From Oleispirillum sp965228165 (lineage in GTDB: Bacteria > Pseudomonadota > Alphaproteobacteria > Rhodospirillales > Rhodospirillaceae): a stretch of 64,000 nt of DNA. The notes beneath the pieces were generated by a model, which saw only the letters and a program-made list of their open reading frames with translations, searched no databases and was not told the DNA's origin. A program made the translations under genes and the position numbers. Numbering within the stretch: position 1 is the first letter of the stretch; every line of letters starts with the position of its first letter. Location of the stretch: NCBI GenBank assembly GCA_965228165.1, contig CBDDHB010000003.1:1-64000 (forward strand), given 5' to 3'. Shown here in pieces: positions 32,570 through 42,131 of the stretch.

Positions 32570-32611
32570 TTTCCCACTCCCAGGCAGGATTTTATCCAGT
32601 GGAGTGGGAAA
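32570..32611 (+). promoter_or_regulatory. 11-bp perfect inverted repeat over the ribosome-binding site of the nucleotidyltransferase gene
   Basis: TTTCCCACTCC (32570-32580) and GGAGTGGGAAA (32601-32611) with a 20-base loop. The right arm contains the GGAG that serves the ATG at 32615, so it could be a repressor operator or an RNA hairpin that hides the ribosome-binding site. Confidence 0.6.
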
Positions 32612-32614
32612 GTT

Positions 32615-33677
32615 ATGGAATTCAACGCAATAAGCAGCACGCAAGCGCAAGCCGCCATCGACCTCCGGCAGACCTATGAAGCGTGGCACGCGGCTGATCG
32701 TGACTCCGCGCACCAGTTCTCCGGTTCGATGCGCTGGCAATCGCGTGGCGGCGTCGAATACCTGATGCGCAAAATCGGCAGCAGTGAAAAGGGCCTGGGA
32801 AAACGATCTCCAGAAACGGAACGCAGCTACGCGGCCTTCATGGAAGGCCGTCAAACTGCGCGGGAACGGCTTACGGGTTTGACGAGCGCTCTCGATACCC
32901 AAGCGGCGATTGCCCGCAGCATCGGCCTTGGGCGCGTCCCGGTGCTGGTGGCCCGCATCCTCCGCGAACTCGACCGATCGCAAGTCCTCGGTCATATCCG
33001 GATCGTCGGGACCAACGCCCTTTATGCCTATGAAGCCCTTGCGGGCGCGCACTTCTCCGCCGACGCCCTGGCGACACGGGACATTGACCTGCTGGTGGAC
33101 GCCCGGCGGCAACTCCGCATCATCCTGCCAGAGGAAGACCAGCGCACGGTGATCGGCCTGCTGCACCGTCTCGACCGCAGTTTCGCCGCCCTCCCGGGCA
33201 AGCCCTACAGCGTCGCCAACGCGGAAGGCTTCATGGTCGATCTGATCTGCCCCGAAGCGAACCCACCGTGGAAGAAGCAACCCAGCGCAACGCCCTTAAG
33301 CGATGGAGACCTTTCCCCATCCCCCATCGAGGGATTGCAATGGCTGGTCAACTGCCCCGAGGCGCGCGCCCTGGTCATCGACGAACGGGGCTATCCCGCC
33401 CCCATCGCGGCACCGGAACCGCGCACCTGGCTGTTGCACAAGATATGGCTGTCGCAGCGACCGATGCGTGAGCCGGAAAAACGCCGCCGCGATCGTGAAC
33501 AAGCGCGGGCGACGCATCGGCTGGTCGTCGAAAACCTGCCGCAGTATCCGTTCGATGCAGCGTTCGCCGAAACCCTCCCCCCCCCCCCTCCGCGAGGCCC
33601 TGGCGACACTGCCCACGCAGCCGACCGGCGACCACGACGACGGCGGGGAATGGGACGCGCCGAAGCCAAAGTGGTAG
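32615..33677 (+). pseudogene. GSU2403-type nucleotidyltransferase-fold protein, frameshifted at a C12 tract
   Basis: About 354 residues when joined. Nucleotidyltransferase signature: HIRIVGTNALYAYEALAG followed by ATRDIDLLVDAR (the metal-binding D-x-D pair). The C-terminal part ARATHRLVVENLPQYPFDAA should continue as LREALATLPTQPTGDHDD, but a run of twelve C at 33577-33588 shifts the frame, and as written the protein runs on to 33745 with a low-complexity tail. Relatives transfer nucleotides to protein or RNA targets and some act as toxins; the role here is unknown. Expression may be controlled by the inverted repeat just upstream. Confidence 0.7.
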
Positions 33678-33827
33678 GTGCTACGGCTCCGATTCGGCCT
33701 CGGGGGCCATGTCCCTGCGGGACAATTGCGGGACACTCAGACTGAAAAAACCTGCAAAACGCTGCAAGCCAATGCATTCTATTGCGTTGAATATATTGAA
33801 AAATATATTGCTGCCAACGGCTTGAGA

Positions 33828-33877
33828 CTGCCTTCACACGGCAGGGGTCACAGGTTCAATCCCTGTCGCGCCCACCA
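33828..33877 (+). other. 3' half of tRNA-Val(CAC), likely attachment site
   Basis: Anticodon arm CTGCC-TTCACAC-GGCAG (anticodon CAC at 33835-33837), variable loop, T arm ACAGG-TTCAATC-CCTGT, acceptor half CGCGCCC and A-CCA. No D arm or 5' acceptor strand precedes it, so it is not a working tRNA. A repeated 3' tRNA fragment is the standard mark left by a tyrosine-integrase element at one end; the intact gene is not seen in this window. Confidence 0.75.
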
Positions 33878-33882
33878 TCGCG

Positions 33883-33926
33883 AACCAAGAAAAAGCCGAT
33901 CGGAAACGATCGGCTTTTTCTTGGTT
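33883..33926. terminator. strong bidirectional terminator hairpin
   Basis: A 20-bp perfect stem (AACCAAGAAAAAGCCGATCG with its complement) closed by a GAAA tetraloop. The A and T tracts on the two arms allow termination both for the tRNA side and for the minus-strand transport operon. Confidence 0.85.
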
Positions 33927-33945
33927 TCCTCGGCATCAAAAGCGG

Positions 33946-34359
33946 TTACTTGCCGGTCAGGCGCTCCCAGAACGAACGCGGCTTTGGAGGAGCGTCGATC
34001 GGAGCTTCCTTCGCCGCGACGCCCGGAGGCAGATCCGTGGCCTCGATACGCGCATCGAGCACATGTCCCGCGCCAAGATTGGCGTGAATGTTATGCGCGG
34101 TGGTTGCCGTCGGCACGAAACGAAAATGGCCATCCGCATCGGTGCGGGTTTCAAACAACACCCGCCCTTCATCGTCCTTCACTTGCACCGGCGCGTCCGC
34201 CGCCCATCCGGCGTTGAAATAACCGATCCGTCCGACCACCGCGTCGCCCTCGACCGACAAGCGATGGATCACCTTATGGGCGAACGCAGCCCCCGGATAC
34301 AGCAGCGCCGCCAACGCCGCAGCGCAGGCGACCCGCCTGCATCCACGAAACCGAAACAT
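33946..34359 (-). CDS. NikL/CbiL-like periplasmic protein of a metal transport system
   Basis: 137 residues. Signal peptide (VACAAALAALLYPGAAFA), then AHKVIHRLSVEGDAVVGRIG, the pattern of NikL/CbiL additional subunits (histidine right after the cleavage site) and of carboxypeptidase-regulatory-like beta sandwiches (VKDDEGRVLFETRTDADGHF). Such proteins assist nickel or cobalt uptake. ATG 34359 has AAGGAGG before it. Last gene of the minus-strand transport operon. Confidence 0.65.
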   Translation of the reverse strand: MFRFRGCRRVACAAALAALLYPGAAFAHKVIHRLSVEGDAVVGRIGYFNAGWAADAPVQVKDDEGRVLFETRTDADGHFRFVPTATTAHNIHANLGAGHVLDARIEATDLPPGVAAKEAPIDAPPKPRSFWERLTGK

Positions 34360-34435
34360 GACTTCCTCCTTGCGGTTCGGTCGCCCGTCGCACGGGCGCC
34401 GGGGGAGGAGTTCCTCCCCCGAATTCACCCAATCG

Positions 34436-35580
34436 TCAGAAATCCAGACGCAAACCGACGACGCCGCCGATCGCGCCTTCGTTACCGTCCGCCTTTTTCC
34501 CGGTGTGGGATTCGGCATTGAGGTAAGCCAGCGCACCCCACAGATCGACGCCCGGCCCCAGGGTATAGCGCGCGCCCATGCGATAGAAATCGACCGTGTC
34601 GCGCGTCCCCGTCAGATTGGGAAGGGTGGTGTTGGACATATCGACGCCACGAGTCGAAGAATTGACATAGGCAAGAGACACCGCATACGGCCCTTCGGCG
34701 TAACCGACGCCGATTTCCCAGGCGCGACCGTTTTTGTCGTAATAGAAACTGTCCTGCGGCGCGGCCATGCGGTTGAACGACCCGCCAAGCGAATACCCCT
34801 GATAGGAAAGCAGGGCGCTGGCCTGGATGTTGTGAACGTCCCCCCCTTCTTGATGACGCCGTCCTGACGACCGTTGATGAAGTCATAGCCGACGGCGGCG
34901 TTGACGCCGACGCCCGCCAGATTTCCAGCATAGGAGAGCGCCCAGGCCCAGGCCTGATCGAAATCGGCGTCCTGGACGACGGTTTCGGACGTCGCACTGG
35001 CGTCATCGCCCGAAGTATTGTTCGATGGCGTGAACGACGTACCGAACTGGAAGCCATAAGCCTTCGGCGTCAAGTACAGGATCTTGTTGGCATAGTTCGT
35101 CGGCTTCTGGTTCGGATCGAGCGCCCTTACCCCTTTCCCGGAGCTGACCGGAAGAATCTGGTAGAAGTCGGAGCCGCCCAGCCCGGCATCGAGGTGCGAA
35201 GCTTCCGGCGCAAAGTTGTGGGTCAGCCAGACCACGTCGCGATACTTGCCGACGATCGCCTTGCCGTAATTGCCGCTCATCCACATGTAGGAGCGCTGCA
35301 CGAAGGGGTCGTTGTAGTCGGAGCCGGAACTGATCTGCGCCCGCGTGCCGACCTCCACGCCGTTATCGAGGATGGTCTTGCCCGAGAAGTAGATCTGGGA
35401 ATCGCCCTGGATATCGAAATTATTCACCGGAGAACCGAAATCGCTGCCCTGGCTGGCTCCCGCCACCCAGTACTCCATATAACCGCCGAGTTTGATCTGG
35501 ATCGGATCGGCGGCCTGGGCTGCGACGGAAAAGAGACACCCGGAAGCCAGAACCGTGGAACACAGTACGATACGCCTCAT
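34436..35580 (-). pseudogene. Gram-negative porin, frameshifted
   Basis: About 380 residues when joined. Signal peptide (LCSTVLASGCLFSVAAQA), then IKLGGYMEYWVAGASQ and DSQIYFSGKTILDNG with alternating beta strands typical of general porins (Porin_4 type), final strand GVVGLRLDF. The frame breaks in a C7 run (34840-34846): VIKKGG should continue DVHNIQASALLSYQGYSL. It lies between the ABC ATPase and the NikL-like gene, so it probably supplies the outer-membrane step of the same uptake route. Confidence 0.82.
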
Positions 35581-35662
35581 TTCTCACCTTCTTGAACAAT
35601 GATTGACCTATAAATTCGTCGGAAGGCTGGGATCGTCGAACCCACACCCAACCAAGCGGCAA

Positions 35663-37101
35663 CTAAAGAGCGATGCGGCGATCGCAGACGTGGTCGATCA
35701 ACGCCATGTCATGACTCACCAGCAGCAGCGCGCAGCGCCGCTCACGCGCCACGCCGACCAGCAGTTCGACGATCTCTCGCTGGGTGATCGGATCCAGACG
35801 CGACGTCGGCTCGTCGGCGAAGATAAACACCGGGTCGAGCAACAGCGCACGCAGGATCGAAAAGCGCTGCAACTCGCCGCCCGAGATGCTGCGGGAATCC
35901 CGGTCCAGCAGTTCGGGCAAAAGATGCAACCGCTCCATCAACGGCGGGATGCGCGCGGCATCCAGGCGATGCAGCTTCACCACGTCTTCCAGCAGCACGC
36001 GCATCGGCCAGTGACGCGAGAACGCCGTCGGCGGATCCTGATAGAGCTTGAGGAAACGGTGCGGCGCGATCCCGGGCGCACGCGTCACCGTACCCGCGCC
36101 GGGTTTGAGCAAACCGAGCAAGGTATCCCCGAGCGACGACTTGCCGCAGCCGCTGTCACCGGTGACGCCGACGATTTCGCCCGCCCGAACGACGAGGTCG
36201 AGGTCGGAGACCAGCCGCTTGCCGCCGCGAATCACCGCCACCCCTTCCGCGCGCAGCACCTCGGGGGCATCCGCCGCCAGCGCGGCCCGCGCCGCCACCG
36301 GCCAGTTTTCCGGATCGGCGGCGACCAGCCGACGGGTATAGTCGCCCTTCGGGTCGGCCAAAAGCGCGTCGGCCTCGCCCTCCTCCTGCAACTCTCCGGC
36401 GCGCATCACCATCACATAGCCGCCGAGTTGCCGCGCCACCGCGATATCATGGGTAATGGTCAAGAGAACGCCCCCGCCTCCACCGCATGTTTCAGCAGGG
36501 CGACCACATCGTCGCGGCGCGAGGCGTCGAGGCCCTTCGTCGGTTCATCGACGATCACGATCGGCGCGCCGCCCGCGTGCGCGGCGGCGAACACCACCCG
36601 TTGCGCCATGCCGCCCGAAAGCTGCATCGGCAACTTGCCCGCCGTTTCCGGCGGAAGGCCGAGGGCGGCCAGATCGGCATCGGCGCGCGCCGCGCTTTCG
36701 GCATCGGAAAGACCCCGGATGTACCGGTAGGCCTCGGACACCTGCGGCAGCGCCACCATCGTGGGATCGAGGGCGTGCCAGGGTTCCTGCGGCAACAGCG
36801 AAATCGTCCGCCCCCACAACGCCTCGCGCTGCTTGCGGGGCAGCGCCAACAGGTTGACGCCATCGATCTCGACGCTGCCGGTCGCGGTCAGGCCCTCCGG
36901 CAGATTGCCCATGATCGCCTGCGACAGCAGACTCTTGCCCGAGCCGCTCGACCCGAGAATGGTGAACGGCACCCCCGCATGAACGTCGAACGACACCTGC
37001 TGGACGATGTCGTCCCCGGCGGCGATCGCAAGGTCGCGGACGCGGATCACCGGTTGGTCAAGATCGATCTCGGGCCTAATCTTGGTTGCAAGGCGGGTCA
37101 T
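35663..37101 (-). pseudogene. fused double ATP-binding protein of a nickel/peptide-type ABC transporter, frameshifted
   Basis: About 479 residues when joined: two DppD/DppF-like nucleotide-binding domains in one chain. First: Walker A GSSGSGKS, signature LSGGMAQRV, Walker B IVIVDEPTKG. Second: GDSGCGKSS, ISGGELQRF, FIFADEPTSR. The break is in a C5 run (36471-36475): HAVEAG should continue GVLLTITHDIAVARQLGG. The ATG overlaps the permease stop. It powers uptake through the fused permease next door. Confidence 0.85.
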
Positions 37102-38732
37102 TTGGGGTCGCTCCCGGCGATCAGGTTAAGGCTCAGCACCAGCAGAAACACCACGCCGATCGGTTGCAGCATGATCAGCGGCGCCTCGTCGAAGTACGGG
37201 AACAGCTCGGTCATCATCAGGCCCAACTCCGCCGTGGGCGGGCGGACTCCGACATTGACGAAGCCAAGGGCGGAAATCGCCATGATCGCGCTGGCCGCGC
37301 CGAAGGCGCCCATCGTCGCCACCACCGGCACGACCTCGGGCAGAATGTGACGGCGGACGCAGTACCACATGCCGAAACCGAGCAGTCGCGACGACTGGAT
37401 CTCGGGCGAGCGCACGATGGTCTGGGTGTAGGCCCGGACGACGCGGTAGTATTCGATCCACAGCACCAGCGAAATGCCGACATAGAGCGCCCAGAAGTTC
37501 CCCGGCGCGATCGCCGAAAGAATCAGCACCAGCAGCAAACCCGGCAACGCGAGCACGCTGTCGGCAATCATCACGAACGCCCGATCGACGATGCCGCCGT
37601 ACCAACCGGAAACAATGCCGACGACCATTCCCGGCAGCACCGCGCTCATCACGCTGAGAAAGGCAAGACCGAGCGACAACCGCACCGCTGCGGCAAGGCG
37701 CACGATCATCGACCGGCCAAGGTGATCGGTGCCGAACGGCTCCGCCGCGCTGGAGGCGGCAAGCGTCCTCATCAGGTTCTGCGAGGCGATGTCGCCGCCG
37801 TGCAGCACCGGCACCAGGCAGGAAAAAACCACGACGGCGTTCAGAAGGACGAACATCAGCCCCATGACCAGCGCCGTGCCCTGGATCATCGGCACGTTGC
37901 GGGCGACGATGGCGTGAACCAGCGCATGACCGATTCCCGGCCACGCGAACAGGGATTCGACCACCACCACGCCTTCGATCAGATAGATCAACTGCACGCC
38001 GAAATACGCGACCACCGGAACCGAGACGTTGCGCATGCCGTGACGGCGGAAGGCGGTGGCTTCGTCCAGGCCCTTGGTGCGGGCGAAGGCGAAAAACGGC
38101 GAGCACGCCACCGCCACCACCGCGTTGCGGGTGACGCGGCTGGAAACCGCGGCGAGACCGAGGGCGAGGGAAAGTCCGGGAAGAATCGCGTGGGCGAACC
38201 CCGAATGTCCGGCGGCGGGCAACCAGCGCAGTTCCACCGCAACGACGATGATCAGGCCGATGCCGAGGATGAACGGCGGCACCGAACGCAACGCCGTGGA
38301 GAGCGCCAGAGAGGCGTGATCCACCGCCCCGCCCCGCCGCAACCCGGCGACCACGCCGAGAACCGGGCCAAGCAGAAGCGCGAAGGCAACCGCCACCACC
38401 GCAAGAATCAGCGAATGACCGACCTGATGCGAAACCTCGGCCCACACCGGTTCGTTGCTGACCATGTCGCGACCGAGATCGAAAGTCAGAAGATCCCACA
38501 GCCACGACAGATAGGCCATGAGCGGCGGCCGATCGAGGCCGAGTTCATGGCGCACCGCCGCAGCCGCCGCCGCATCGACATTGTCATAGCCATAGCATCC
38601 GGCGGCGATGCGGTACGCCATGTCGCCCGGAAGGGTCCGGGTCAGAACGAAGGTCAGCGTACCGACCGTCCAGGCGACCATCGCCGCCTGGAGCGCGCGC
38701 GGCAACAGCACCGCGCGGATCATTTTGCCCAT
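37098..38732 (-). CDS. fused DppB-DppC-type permease of a nickel/peptide ABC transporter
   Basis: 544 residues. The first half is DppB-like (FVLTRTLPGDMAYRIAAG, then ARTKGLDEATAFRRHGMRNV); the second half is DppC-like (AAEPFGTDHLGRSMIVRLAA, SVLALPGLLLVLILSAIAPG). Normally these are two proteins; here one chain carries about twelve membrane segments. Its start overlaps the end of the binding-protein gene by 13 bases. Confidence 0.88.
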   Translation of the reverse strand: MGKMIRAVLLPRALQAAMVAWTVGTLTFVLTRTLPGDMAYRIAAGCYGYDNVDAAAAAAVRHELGLDRPPLMAYLSWLWDLLTFDLGRDMVSNEPVWAEVSHQVGHSLILAVVAVAFALLLGPVLGVVAGLRRGGAVDHASLALSTALRSVPPFILGIGLIIVVAVELRWLPAAGHSGFAHAILPGLSLALGLAAVSSRVTRNAVVAVACSPFFAFARTKGLDEATAFRRHGMRNVSVPVVAYFGVQLIYLIEGVVVVESLFAWPGIGHALVHAIVARNVPMIQGTALVMGLMFVLLNAVVVFSCLVPVLHGGDIASQNLMRTLAASSAAEPFGTDHLGRSMIVRLAAAVRLSLGLAFLSVMSAVLPGMVVGIVSGWYGGIVDRAFVMIADSVLALPGLLLVLILSAIAPGNFWALYVGISLVLWIEYYRVVRAYTQTIVRSPEIQSSRLLGFGMWYCVRRHILPEVVPVVATMGAFGAASAIMAISALGFVNVGVRPPTAELGLMMTELFPYFDEAPLIMLQPIGVVFLLVLSLNLIAGSDPK

Positions 38733-40249
38733 GTCACCTTCTCCAGGTTCCAGGTCAACTGGAAGGGGTCCAGAGCGAAATTCTTAAGGTCTTTGCTGAC
38801 GGCGACGGTCTGAACGTGCCACGCCACCGGAATCACCGGCATCTCGTCATGGATGATGCGGGCCGCCCGCTGCGACAGCACCTTGTACTGCGCACCGCCG
38901 TCGGAGACCTTCATCTTGGCGAGCAGATCGTCGAGTTCGGCGTTGCCCCAGTTCATCGCGCCCCAATCGCCGCCGCCGGAGCGGAAGTCCTCGGTCACCA
39001 CCACGAACGGATCACGCACCACGCCATAGTTGCGGGCCAACAGCCCCATGTCGAGGGAACCGTCATGATGCCCGGCGGGAATCGCCGACGAATTGTTGAC
39101 CGAAACCTTCACCTCGACTCCCGCCTGACGCAGGGATTCCTGAATGCTGGTGGCGATCAACGGCAATTCGGGCCGGTCGGAGAAAGTGGTCAGGACCAGC
39201 GACAGGCGCTTGCCGTCCTTGGCCAGATAGCCGTCGGAACCTGCCTTCCAGCCCATCGCCTCGAACTCGGAGCGGGTGAATTTCGGGTCGTAGCGGAACT
39301 GCGGCATCCCCTCGATGAACCAGTCGCCGAACATCGGCGAGAACTGCTGGTTGGCAAGGGATTTGGGTTCGCGCAGGATGCTCGCCGCGATGCCCTGGCG
39401 ATCGATCGCCGCGTTGACGGCATTGCGGCCGCGCGCCGAATCCAGCCCCGGATGAGCGGCGTTCAGCTTCATGGTGACGCTGCGCGCGACGGGAATCGCG
39501 AACCCCTTGACGTTCGCGGTCATCTCCAGGTGCTTCAGGCTCGCCGCATCCATGTTGAAGGCAAGGTCCGCGTCGCCGCTCTGCACCATCAGGGTGCGCG
39601 TCTCGCTGCGCGGCGCGGCAAGATAGGTCACCCCCTCGGCGGCGGGCTTCGGCCCCCAATAGTCGGCGAACCTCTTCCCCGCGAGACGCTGCGGCGTTTG
39701 CAGCAGGGTAATCGCGAACGGCCCGGTGCCGATCACCTTTACCGTGTTCTTGTCGGCATCGTAGGACTCGGCTTCGAGAATTTGCGACGAGGCATGGGTG
39801 AACAAAGACGGCAGGGTCGAATACGGCTCGCTCAGCCGCACCACCAAGTCGCCTCCCTCGGCGGAAATTTCCTTGATCGGCGACTTCGCCAGAACGCCGG
39901 GCTTGCTGCGCGCGGCATTGAGGCTGAAGGCCGCCGCCTCGGGCGTCAGCGGCTTGCCGTTGTGGAACTTCACGCCCTCGCGAATCTTGAACCGCCAGAC
40001 CAGACGGCTGTCATCGACCGACCACGCGGTGGCCAGCAAGGGTTTCATCGAACCGTCCGGCTCGACGCCGACCAGGGTTTCGGAAATCGACATCCAGCGG
40101 AACACATGCCCGGATTTGGTGGCGTCGGAACTGCCAATCTCCCACGGGCACACGACGTCGAGAATATTGTCCTTACGCGCCAACGCCTCGCTGGAAACGC
40201 TCAACGCGAAACATCCCGCCACGCATGCGACGGTACCGATGGTTTTCAA
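38720..40249 (-). CDS. family 5 extracellular solute-binding protein (nickel/peptide type)
   Basis: 509 residues, signal peptide ending A-L-A. SBP_bac_5 features: RFKIREGVKFHNGKPLTPEA, VIGTGPFAITLLQ, ETRTLMVQSGDADLAFNMD, VNAAIDRQGIAASIL. It binds the substrate in the periplasm for the fused permease. The substrate could be nickel, a metal chelate or a small peptide; the NikL-like partner favours a metal. First gene of a five-gene minus-strand operon ending at 33946. Confidence 0.88.
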   Translation of the reverse strand: MKTIGTVACVAGCFALSVSSEALARKDNILDVVCPWEIGSSDATKSGHVFRWMSISETLVGVEPDGSMKPLLATAWSVDDSRLVWRFKIREGVKFHNGKPLTPEAAAFSLNAARSKPGVLAKSPIKEISAEGGDLVVRLSEPYSTLPSLFTHASSQILEAESYDADKNTVKVIGTGPFAITLLQTPQRLAGKRFADYWGPKPAAEGVTYLAAPRSETRTLMVQSGDADLAFNMDAASLKHLEMTANVKGFAIPVARSVTMKLNAAHPGLDSARGRNAVNAAIDRQGIAASILREPKSLANQQFSPMFGDWFIEGMPQFRYDPKFTRSEFEAMGWKAGSDGYLAKDGKRLSLVLTTFSDRPELPLIATSIQESLRQAGVEVKVSVNNSSAIPAGHHDGSLDMGLLARNYGVVRDPFVVVTEDFRSGGGDWGAMNWGNAELDDLLAKMKVSDGGAQYKVLSQRAARIIHDEMPVIPVAWHVQTVAVSKDLKNFALDPFQLTWNLEKVTWAK

Positions 40250-40273
40250 CGTACCTCTCCTCGGGAAAACGCA

Positions 40274-40378
40274 ATGTCTTCGACGGAAAGCACGACGAAG
40301 GTTGACACCTTCGCGCTTGTCGGCTACTTCGCCGCCATTGCGATGCTTGGTTATGCTCTATGTTATAACGTAACCTAA
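40274..40378 (+). CDS. candidate single-TM microprotein (34 aa)
   Basis: MSSTESTTKVDTFALVGYFA then IAMLGYALCYNVT: a polar head followed by one clean hydrophobic segment. It is divergent from the binding-protein gene. The ribosome-binding site is weak and the region may instead be only the promoter of the transport operon. Confidence 0.3.
   Translation: MSSTESTTKVDTFALVGYFAAIAMLGYALCYNVT
40362..40374 (-). promoter_or_regulatory. Zur-like box upstream of the transport operon
   Basis: GTTATAACGTAAC agrees with the known Zur core GTTATA-N-TATAAC at all but two positions (GTTA-N5-TAAC arms intact). About 110 bases upstream of the binding-protein start. It suggests metal-responsive control, by Zur or a related Fur-family regulator. 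Confidence 0.4.
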
Positions 40379-40752
40379 TGATACCGGACTCTCCCGTCCG
40401 CGTCAATCATTCTTGTCGCTTTTCCGACACAAAGACGGCGTTCGGCTGTATCTCCCCATCGACGCCAGGAAAAAGTACGTTCTCGACGGAGCAATACCGC
40501 AAGACCCAACGATCTGTATTCGACGATTATTGGGATCGGCGAACCGATGCCCCCGGTCGAAGCAGCCCCATCCGCCCGCACGGCGAAGCGGACAAGACCG
40601 AAACAAGATGCCAGAATAGTTCCATGGTTGTTTCCCGACCAAAGTCGGTCAATCCCAAGACGTTAGGGACGGCGGCCATGGCGTTGAGCGTTTCCTTTCT
40701 GGACGGCGCCGACGACGGCCCGCTCTTTCCCGGGGGGCGTCTTTGGCGGAAA
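40379..40752. other. gene-free stretch
   Basis: About 370 bases between the transport operon promoter and the 3' end of the M6-like gene. I see only a weak inverted repeat (GACC...GGTC near 40638-40650) and no convincing gene. Confidence 0.4.
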
Positions 40753-41940
40753 TCAGGATGCCGCCGGACGGGTCACCCGGATGCGATAGGCGAATCCCAC
40801 CTTTTCCAGCAGCCTGATCTCCACCCCGGTCGCCGGGTCGGTATAGGACTCCCGCCCAGGGATGGAGAAAGCCGCTCCATCCAGGTATTTCCGCTTCGGG
40901 TCGGCGTCGATCAGCTTCACCGGGGCGCGGCCATGACGGCATTCCGCCACCTCGTCGTCGCAGCGCATGATCAGCACGCCGTGGCCGGGCAGCGCCGCGT
41001 CGAAGCGTCCGATCGGCTGGCGGTTCTCGATCAGCATAGAGCGCGTCGGGGTGAAGGGTATCCGCACCGCCAGGGTCTCCGCATTTCCATCTTCCAGCGG
41101 GCCGAGAAGAATCTCCTCGCTGCGGCCGGCTTCGACGGAATGCACCTTCCGCAACGGCAGCCAGCCCAGGCGCAGCTTGGTCCACGACGAGATTCCGGGC
41201 GGCGGCAGACTGCGTTCGCGGCTGTGGCACGACATCGGATCCCAATAGCCCATGTTGATCAGGGCCTCCTGCCAGCCGGTATCGATGGTCGGATGGCGGG
41301 CCTGGATGTCGTGATCGTAGAGGCAGGGCACCACCCGCTTGCCGCCCCGCACCCCGCCCCAGACGTGGGCGCAGTCGTGGAACAGAGTGCCCAGATGCGC
41401 CGAAGCGGTGAAGATCGCCACGCCGCCGGGAACCGGCTGCCCCCGGCGGGACTTGAGGCCGATATCGGTGCGCCACCCCAGCATGCCGGGATAACCGCAC
41501 AGCCCGACCATGCCGTAATCGCGGAAATAGGCGCGCATGAAGATCGCCACGTGGTCGAAGCGGGAGAAATCCTCGGTCTCGGCGGCGTCCACCGCCTCCT
41601 GCACCAGACGCATCACGCGGGACTTGTCCACCTCCAGGTTGACCGGGGAGATGGCGAACTTGCCGATGTCCTCGGACAGCGTGTGCCAGCCGGAGAAGCG
41701 GTGCTCCAGCCCCACCGCGCCATACGACATCGCGCGCACGTAGCCATCGAGCAGACCAAGGCGTTCCTTCGCGAAGTCGGCGGAAATCGGTCGCCCCAGA
41801 CCGGGGAAGTCGACCAGGATGATCAGGCCGCGCCGCGGCACGAACGGAGCGGTTTCCGCCCGGACGGCTCCCGATACCCCGGCGAGCGAGGCCGCCAGAA
41901 GGCCGCTCAGAACATCACGGCGTGTACAGGATCGGAACAT
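40753..41940 (-). CDS. M6 (immune inhibitor A)-like exported protein with altered zinc motif
   Basis: 395 residues from ATG 41940. The signal peptide has a twin-arginine look (TRRDVLSGLLAAS). The M6 metalloprotease layout is present: GLIILVDFPGLG, a long helical middle, LGTLFHDCAHVWGG, CLYDHD, GYWDPMSCHS, then SSWTKLRLGWLPL and a beta-rich C-terminus. The usual H-E-x-x-H is here H-D-C-A-H, so the catalytic glutamate is aspartate; metal binding may remain while proteolysis is doubtful. Upstream in-frame starts are less likely. Confidence 0.72.
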   Translation of the reverse strand: MFRSCTRRDVLSGLLAASLAGVSGAVRAETAPFVPRRGLIILVDFPGLGRPISADFAKERLGLLDGYVRAMSYGAVGLEHRFSGWHTLSEDIGKFAISPVNLEVDKSRVMRLVQEAVDAAETEDFSRFDHVAIFMRAYFRDYGMVGLCGYPGMLGWRTDIGLKSRRGQPVPGGVAIFTASAHLGTLFHDCAHVWGGVRGGKRVVPCLYDHDIQARHPTIDTGWQEALINMGYWDPMSCHSRERSLPPPGISSWTKLRLGWLPLRKVHSVEAGRSEEILLGPLEDGNAETLAVRIPFTPTRSMLIENRQPIGRFDAALPGHGVLIMRCDDEVAECRHGRAPVKLIDADPKRKYLDGAAFSIPGRESYTDPATGVEIRLLEKVGFAYRIRVTRPAAS

Positions 41941-42131
41941 CGCAAACCCTCCCCCACAACCGCGCAAGGCATCGTCTGCCGATTGTCCGGGGGAGCGGGT
42001 CTCTCGTCAAGGAAACGCGAATCTGGCGACGGAACGGGTCGATACAACCCAGGAGACAAAACCACCGAAAATGTGGTATACTCTGGTTTCAGATAGGTCC
42101 GAGTTTCCCGGCGCGCGGAGGATAGGCGGCG

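Noticed and set aside
33828..33877. Functional tRNA gene
   Set aside because: D arm and 5' acceptor strand are missing.
37086..38813. Long plus-strand ORF opposite the permease gene
   Set aside because: His/Arg-rich antisense frame of a clear membrane protein gene.
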